From contig CM070899.1 of NCBI GenBank assembly GCA_036417435.1, positions 151,170,237 to 151,234,236 of the forward strand: a stretch of 64,000 bases of DNA, written 5' to 3'. Every line of letters starts with the position of its first letter. The stretch's first letter is position 1. This DNA is from Inia geoffrensis. Taxonomy: Eukaryota; Chordata; Mammalia; Artiodactyla; Iniidae. Under the pieces are notes generated by a model. It saw only the letters and a list, made by a program, of their open reading frames with translations, did no database searches and had not been told where the DNA came from. Shown here piece by piece: positions 49,801 through 58,800 of this stretch. The position numbers and the translations under genes were made by a program.

Positions 49801-52800
49801 GACGCGCAGGCTCAGCGGCCATGGCTCACGGGCCTAGCCGCTCCGCAGCATGTGGGATTTTCCCGGACCGGGGCACGAACCCATATCCCCTGCATCGGCA
49901 GGCGGACTCTCAACCAGTGTGCCACCAGGGAAGCCCCCAAAATACTTTTACTCTGTCCTTTGCATTTACTTGTATAGTTGCCTTTACCAGTGCTCTTTAA
50001 TTCTTCACGTGGATTCATGTTACTCTATAGTGCTCTTTCCTTTTCATCCTGAAAGACTCCCTGTAGAACTGACATTATTTTTAGGGCTGGTCTGCTAGTG
50101 TCATATTCTCTCAGTGTTGTTTTTTGGGTGTTTCTTTGGAGGTGGAGAGGATGTGCTGATTTCTCCTTCATGTTTGAATAACAGTTCTAGAGGATATAGA
50201 ATCCTTGAGTCTTTTTCTTTCAGCACTTTGCCTTTCATCACAGTGTCTTTTTGTTATCTTATATTTCCAATGAGAAATCAGATATTAATATTATTGAGGG
50301 TTCCTTGTACATGATGGATCACTGCTTTCTTGATTCTTTCAAGATTCTCTCTTCCCCTTTGGCTTCTAACAGTTTGATTATGATTTGTTTGGTGTGGATC
50401 TCTTTGACTTTATCATACTTAGGTTTGTTGAGCTTCTTGGCTACGTAATGTCTGTCATCAAACATCAGAAGTTTTCAGCCAGTATTTCTTCAAATATTTT
50501 TTCTGCCTCTTTCTCTCCTCTTCCTCCATGACTCCCACTGTGTCTATGTTATTATGCTTGATTGTGTCGTACGGGTGTCTGAGACTGTTCATTTTTCTTT
50601 TTTCTTTTTGTCCCTCAGACTGGATAATCTCAATTACTTGTCTTCAATTTTGTTGATTCTTTCTTCTGCCACCTCATATCAACTGCTGGGCCCCTCTAAT
50701 AGAGTTTTTCATTTTAGATAGTGTACTTTTCAACTTCAGTATTTCTATTTGGTTCTGTTTTTTAATATCTCTTTATTGACATTCTCTGTTTGGCAAGTCA
50801 TCAGGCTCACTCATACATTCCTTTAGTTCTTTAGATATTATTTTGTTTTCCTTTGGACATATTTCAGATAGCTAATTTAAGGTCTTGGGCTAATAAATTC
50901 AATGTCTGGACTTCCTCAGGGATGCTTTCTGTTGAATGATTTTTTTTTTTCCCACTGTGTGTGGGCCATTCTTCCTTGTTTCTTGTCTCATATTTTTTGT
51001 TGACAACTGGACATTTTAAATAATGAGTCAACTCTGACAATCAGATTGCCACTGCTCCAGGGCAGGGTTTGTTGTTACCATTACTGCTTCTGTTTGTTTA
51101 CTTTCCTGAACTAAGTCTTTTAAGTCTGTATTCTGTCATGTGTAGTCACTGAAGTCTCTGCTTGGTTAGCTTAGTGGTCAGCTAAGGGTTGGACAGAGAT
51201 TTTCTTACATGCCCAGAACCAGTAAGTTTCCCAGCCTTTGCTGAGGGGTCCTATGTGTGCATTGGCTCATGTCTTCAATATTCAGCCAGACATTTTACAA
51301 CTCTTTCTGTTTTCCAGAGCCTCAAGGTCAGCCAGAGGTGACAGCTCAGGGCCTTCTTGGGTCCATCCTGGGCATGCACACAGCCCTACCACACATGTAC
51401 TTTTAGGGTTCCAGGAGTGTGTCAGAAGTCAGTAGAGTCCCTTAGGGACATCTCACTCCCCAGTTTTCCCATCTAAACTTTTGGTCAGCTTGTGGTTTGC
51501 CCCAAGTGTTATCACCACCTCAGGCAGCTGTGATGTTTACAGTTGCTGCTGATTGTTTTCAGTAAATGCTCCCTGGGAAAAAGTTGTTTGAATTGGATGA
51601 GTTCTGAGTCAGGTCACATAAAGACAGGCCTTGTGAGTGGGATTTTCCAGGGAACCACCAGACAGGCCAAATAGTTATCTGGGAATGGGGCTTTGGAGGA
51701 GCTTGGATCCCATTCTGTTCCATCCAGAGGCTCCTGGGCTGTTGGTTTTCACTGCAATTATGGGCTTTTGGTTCACAAGGCTACCACAGGCCTAGGGAGA
51801 GGAGGTTGGGATTGGGGCAAGTTAAAGTTCCACAAAGCTTGCTATTCTTAATGAGATTCAGCTGCTTTTGTTGAATAAATACTCCCTGGATTGTTCCAAA
51901 CTGGTTAATTGCCAGAGTTCTGGAAAAATTGATTTTGAATTTTTGACAGTGTTCTCGTTCCTTTAATGGAGAAGAGTTTTTTTAAGAGGTCCTTACTCCA
52001 CATTCCTGCTGACATCACTCTTTCTAGTCATTTTTATCTCCCTTAAAACCAGTCCTCCCATGAGTAGCTTGCATACCTACTCTATTGAGAAAACTTATGC
52101 CAGAGCATAAGTTAGATTTATTATTATATTAAATATCTTATTGCATGACACATCAGCATTTTCACATGCTTTATTTCATTTAATTATAAATACAAGAACC
52201 ACCAAGTAGGTGCACAGATGTGTTAGCCCAAATAAATGAGAACTTTTCACTTTTTCAGGAATATTATCTTAAAATTTTTTAATATTTTACATTGGCTTAT
52301 TTATTATTAAACTCTAATAGTGCTGATAAATTGTTATATCATGTTAAATTGAGTCTTATGGTTAGACCTGGGTCCAAAAGACCATTAAGAGCCGCTCTGG
52401 CTAAGCATTAAACCATATTTAAGTTCAAACTGTTCCCTTTGCCTTGCTCTACCTTCTTGATGAGATTATGTGAAATTTATCCTTTTTACATTTTAGGTTA
52501 TCGCAAGCTGCTAACCAAGAGTGTGGCCGAGACTCCAGTACATAAGCAAATCTCCAGAAGGCTGCTTCATAGACAGATCAAGGGCAGGTAAATGACATCC
52601 TTCTCTATCTTCTTCATACACCTGCACAGCCCTCCTAATCTTATGGGCCATGTTTACCTTCTCATGACCTTTGTGACTGTAGTCTCAACTGTGTTGCTTA
52701 TAACCAAAGAGCATTCTGTAGATTTTATGGGGGCTGGAGATCCATACAGAATGCACTCTTTGTGTCTTACCTCTTTCACTTGGCATAATTATTGAGATTT

Positions 52801-55800
52801 ATCCATGTTGTTGCATATATCAATAGTTCCATTTTATTGCTGAGTAGTATTCCATTTGAATGCATACTGCCTGATTTAAAAATCTATTCATGTGTTGACT
52901 TGGGGAAGGAGGGAGTCTCACTGCCAGGCAAGGCTGGAAGTCTGGGATCCCAACTTGGCCTGTGGTGGGACCACAGCTTGCCATGGCACTTGGAGTAGGG
53001 CAGTTCTGGTCTGAAAGTTTCTGTCTTGCTCGGCTGCCTCTTTCCTGGCTCTTTGGCTAAGGAGAGCTAGCTATCCTTAGGGCAGTTTTCATCTGCACCT
53101 CTTGGTGCATCAGGGTTGTCAGGTTGTCGAGCGCCCAAGCCAGGAGCTCCAGGGGATCACTGCCCTTTCTCTCCTCAGGTCCTAAAGTCCCAAGCCTCTT
53201 CTCTCCACCTTTGAGAGTCTTACGCTTCCTTTATATGTAATATCCAGGGTTCTTAGCTGTACATAACAGGGAGAATGGGGAGAAGTGCATCTACTCCTTC
53301 TTGTCAAGGCTCCATCTGCACATTATTTGTGTGTGGATTTTACACACTTGTGCATGTTTATCTACAGGGTAAATTGTAAGAAGTGAAATTTGTGGATCAG
53401 AAGGTATACAAATTTTTAACTTTATGTTGTCAAACTGCTTTCCAAAAAAAAATATTCTTACCATTTTATTCTTGACAGTAATGTGTGAGAGTGCTTGCCA
53501 AAGACCACTTGTGGTCTTTGTTACCTTGTGAGGTGTGACCCTGTAGCTCTTTGACATGTGTCATTTATGAGTGGTGTTGAATAATCCTTGTACTTGCTGT
53601 TCCTCAAGGTCCTCTGATCCTGGTCCTGAAATTGACATTGTTGAAGAGTCCCCAGAAAAAGGAGAAGATGGTATTACCTACTTTTGTTTTTTATTAAGGT
53701 TCTCAGTTTTTGTGTTTCCTCTACTTTCTGTGAAAGCTATTCTATACTGGTATTATCGCTCAGCATAGCATCAGATACTTTACAGACATTATGAGAGCTC
53801 TGGGCCCACAACGTATATCAGTACATATTTACTGGTGAATGGTCTTTTACATAGAATGTACTGAGAGTTTCTGGAGAAGAAATATTTTTACACAAGAGAA
53901 ATGGGATTCAGTGAAAGCTAAACTACTACGTTAATATAAAGTGGTGTGGCTTTTTTTAAAAAATTGTTTATTTTGGCTGCACCAGGTCTTAGTTGCAGCA
54001 TGCAGGATCTTTTAGTTGCGGCATGCGTGTGGGGTCTAGTTCCCCGACCAGGGATTGAACTTGGGTCCCCCTGCATTAGTAGCATGGAGTCTTACCCACT
54101 GGACTACCAGGGAAGTCCCCTGTGGCTTATTTTTAAAGTATACATGATGATGGGGCTTCCCTGGTGGTACAGTGGTTGAGGGTCCACCTGCCGATGCAGG
54201 GAACATGGGTTTGTTCCCCGGTCTGGGAAGATCCCACGTGCCACAGAGCGGCTGGGCCCGTGAGCCATGGCCGCTGAGCCTGTGCGTCCAGAGCCTGTGC
54301 TCTGCAACGGGAGAGGCCACAACAGTGAGAGGCCTGCATACCACACACACACACACAAAAAAAGTATACCTGATGAAGGAGGGGTTTCCAAAAACTAACT
54401 TCTTAAAATCAAGTAGTTTATGTTTATCGTAGAAAAATTAGAAAACACAGAGAAGCCAAGAATTTAATTATCACTTGGTAATCCCACAAATTAGAAATAA
54501 GTCTGTTGAGGGAGGAGATATGGGGATATATGTATACATATAGCTGATTCACTTTGTTATACAGCAGAAACTAACACACCATAGTAAAGCAATTATACTC
54601 CAATAAATGTTTTAAAAAAGAGGAAGAAATAACTATTAACATTTAGCTTTAATAGTACTCTTATAGATGTTGTTTCTATACAAATATGTGTAACATAAAT
54701 ATGAAAACTGATTTTTAAACTTTTTAACAACTCACACTATACAAACCTTTTTTCACTCTACATCATTCTTAAAGGTGGCAGGTTATTGAAAGTTCTGCAG
54801 ATTATAGTGGGGGGGTCAGGGTTTTTCTGGTTTTTGTGGGGGTTTTTTGCTGTTTTTTTTGGTACTTTGTTGGGGCCACGTATCATATCTCTCTTAGCTT
54901 TGTCTCACTTCAGAGAATTCAAAGCCAATAGCTTGTCAAATTTCCATCTTGTACATGGTGTTACATAAATCTTACCCATTTAATATGTGGGGAAATGTGA
55001 AGCTTGCATTTCTTCTTGTCAGAACTAACTGTGATTAGTTCTTATAGAAGTAAGTTTGAGACGAAGTCCTCGAATCAAGCAGTTGGCATTCAGCAGGAAA
55101 AATTCTGGTTCCTTCTACTCTGTGTCTCAACCAAAGTCTCGAAGTATACAACGAGTTCACTCATTCCAGCAAGTCAAGTCAGGTAACAATGCTTGCCTAC
55201 CTGTCTTCAGAGGTCCATGCAGATTTGGTGGGAAATGTTGTTGGGAAAAGAATGAAGTTTGACGTTGGAGAAATAGAATAGGTGTAAATATTTGAGGTTC
55301 AGAGTGATGACCAGATGAACAATCCATGGCCACCATTATCAGAGTCATCCCTTTAGATTCCTACGGCTGGCTGTCCACATTATCCTTGTGGGTAATTCGT
55401 TCATTCAAGAGGAAATTATCTGTAATTTCTACCATATGTTCAGATCCTACAGAAAGTCATCTCCAGGTGGAAGGTGCTGTTTGTCCTTCATTCTTTTATC
55501 ATTATTAGCTTGGATTATCAGATATGTCTTTTTATATTTGTCTTTGCAAATTAAATTATTTCAGTTGCCTACATCTCCTAACACAGGGACTGGGCTTGAT
55601 ATGCAGTCTTAAAATTCAAGAAGGCAGCAATTATTGGACTGTTGTCATAATTAGGTGGGATCTGCCCCTATTTTCTCTAAAAGAATTATCATCTTTCTCG
55701 TATGGACTGGCTGTTTTATGGGTATTTGGTGCGGGAGGCAGGTGGGGGGCGCAGGAGTTGAGAAAGAATGTAATATTGTAACTGTTTTTGACTTGCAGAC

Positions 55801-58800
55801 CAAAGAGAAAATTCTCCAATCCAAAGTATTCGGTCTCCCAAGAGGCTTCTTTTCGGGGCAGTGTCTGAGGTGATCAGCCCCTCCGAGAAGGGTTCAGCTC
55901 GAATTAAAAGGCCTTCAGGAAACACATTGGGTTCTGAAATACCTATAGCTTATCAGGTATAAAATTACAATGATGTTTCAGATAGTATAGTTTGGGGAGC
56001 ATGTAGTCATGGATAAGGAAAACCACTGAGTCCAGTAGGGAAGAGAAGATAATAACAGAGATTTGAGGTGGTTGGGGTTGACTTGAATGAACGATTATTG
56101 GGTGTATGGGGACTTAGGTAGCAGTTGGGCTGAGGCCAAGGTGGCAGGGAGGAGATAGAAAGATCTTGCCCTACTCTCTTGGCTTCATCTTCCATTTATA
56201 TTGGACACTATGTATATATCCTTCTGAAATGTGCAGTAGCATTCATCTGTTTCTGTTAGATTGCCCACTCTATCCAGTCACCCATGTTAGAAACCTGGGC
56301 ATCATCCTGGACTTCCCCCTCTCCTCAGGCCTGGCTACTCAATTAGTCCTGCCCATTTTACTGACAAACTATCTCATGCCCATTCCCTCTTCTCCATCCC
56401 TGCAGTTCCTGCCCTAGTTCAGTTCTGCCTAGAACACTTCAGTAGCCTCTTCTCTCTCAAATTCATCCTGTCCCCAGAGGTCAGAGGGACCTTTGTGACC
56501 CCATTGGACGCTCCTCTGACCACATCACTTTGCTTGAAGCTCTACAGACTCTTCATCTGTTAAAGCAGGGTTTTCTAAGTTTTCCTAAAATGGAACCCTG
56601 TGTTCAAAGATAATAATCTTTGTTTGGAAACCCAAAAACTGCTTAGAGGATGGAGGAGGATATGGAGGGAACTGTGGGGAAGGATTTGAAAACCACAGAT
56701 CTATAGGACCATGTTCATTCTCCTCCCTGGACAGGCAAGGACCTCCCATGATCTGATCCCTGCTCAGCCATCCCTGCTTCACACTCCACCTTCCCAGCAG
56801 CCTCAGGATGCACACAACTGCTGTTTTTTGCTTTTGTGCCTTTGCTTACACCGTTTTCTATGCCTGAAGTTCCCTGTCCCCCACTTTCCCACCTTTTGTC
56901 TTCACCTGCTGACACCCATTCTTTTAAGACCTGACTCGCTATTCCTATTCCCTCTTTCTCCCCTTTGCTGGGTTAGATAGCCAACCCTCCCAGTGCTCCT
57001 GTATTGTCCCACGCGTGCCCCTGTCATTGCATTGGGCATACTATATATCTGTCTGTATCCCACATGAAATGCCAACTAGATCAGGACTCCCTTGAGATGA
57101 TCAGATAAAACAATAGGTGTTGGACCTCCTTACCTGTTGGAGTATTTAACTGCATTTTTGCAAGAAGGAAGGGAAGTTTTTTGCTGGAGAGTTTCTGAGA
57201 TGTTATCTTTGAGGCTGTGCCTTATATATCCATATATTCCATGTTCCACTTCATCCCCCTGGGCCTCCTCCCGCACACATTGCCTGGCACATAGCAGGTA
57301 CTTAAAAGCACATGTTGAATGCAGATCAACAGCAGGTGATGTGGCTCTGAAAGGTACTTTAGGCAAAGATCAGAAATAGTTGTCTCATTGAAGAAGATAG
57401 CTGTGAGTAGTGGCGTGACATAGTTAAGAGAGGGAAAGCATGTTTAGCTGTAGTATGCAAATTATTAAAACTGTTTGTCTTAGGAGAAGAAACTAAGATT
57501 GGATACAGCGCTTGGTGCTAGAAAAAGTAGACATGTAAAATCTGGGTCATGTTTTGGAAGTGGAAACGTGTCACTATACGAAATCCAACTTAAGATCATT
57601 CCTTTGGCTGACTATAAATCTTCCAAGTTTGACTTATTAATCATCTTAGACATTATTAAAACACTCTTCAGAGAATATGGGTTATGATGTTCAAGCACTG
57701 AAATAAGCATTTTTCTTTACAGACTCCTGAGAAGAGTTACTGGAAATCTCCAATCTCTTCTAAAGCTACACCAAGAAAATTCCCTCATACACCACGAACT
57801 CCGTTGCGCACTCCTGAAAGGCTGCAAAAATCCCCTGCAGAAATGACCCCTGCCAAACAGGTCATTTTTAAGGAGTTCTTAAAAGACTCCTCACACGGCT
57901 GGCATTCGCCATCTCGACGAAAAGCCACTCCTCAGAAAGGACACTCCCTGGCAGAAGGTCACTCTCCTCTTGAAAAAATACCAAGAACTCCCCAAAGACA
58001 AGGTGGTCAGCCACCTAGATTTTTGCAGAATTCTGCTTGGCCACGTTTGGTGAATTCCAGTCCAGAAAGCACCTCCTGTCCGGCAGCCCTGGTTTCGTCA
58101 ACTGCCCAGACCAGGAGTGAGTGTCTGACTCCCATCAAATACTCTCCTCGAGTTCCTCTGAGGGCAGCAGCCTTGGGGGTCCGAAGACAAGCTGCCTTCG
58201 TGGGCACACCTCCAAGTCAGAAACGCCAACTCCTCCGTGGCTCCGGAGCATCTCAGGCAGAGAAGCTGGCGCAGCCGTGGAATGATGCTGTCGGAACCCC
58301 AGAGAAACCAGGGAACACAGCTCTGACTTCTCCAAAGAAACCTGTTCCCTCTCCTTCATGTGGTATTTCCAAGAAGACTCCATTTGGGAATTTTTCTATA
58401 GAATCTCCTCTCTCTGGAGAACTGGATTGGCAAGAGGCCCAGAAATCACCCAGTGTAGCCACATCTCCCTCCTGTCCTGCTCCCTCGACTCCCCACAAAG
58501 CCTCACAGATAGCTAGATCTGACCTCCTACCGCCTCCACCCCCTTCTAAAATTGGGAAAAGGCATAAAAAGACTTCTAAAACAGAAAGAAACTTCCTGGA
58601 GGGCCAGCCTAACAGCTCTGCTGTTCTGAGAGTTGCCACAACTGACAACCCAGCTGCCATCACAGATGCTAGAAAGAACCAGAAGGAAGCGACCCTCTCT
58701 CCTCCATCTCCTCCTGAAAGACATAGTTACCCTGGGACTAGCTTTGGGAGTCACTGGCATACATCCTCTCCTTTGCTTATTGAAAGAGACTCGGAGCATC

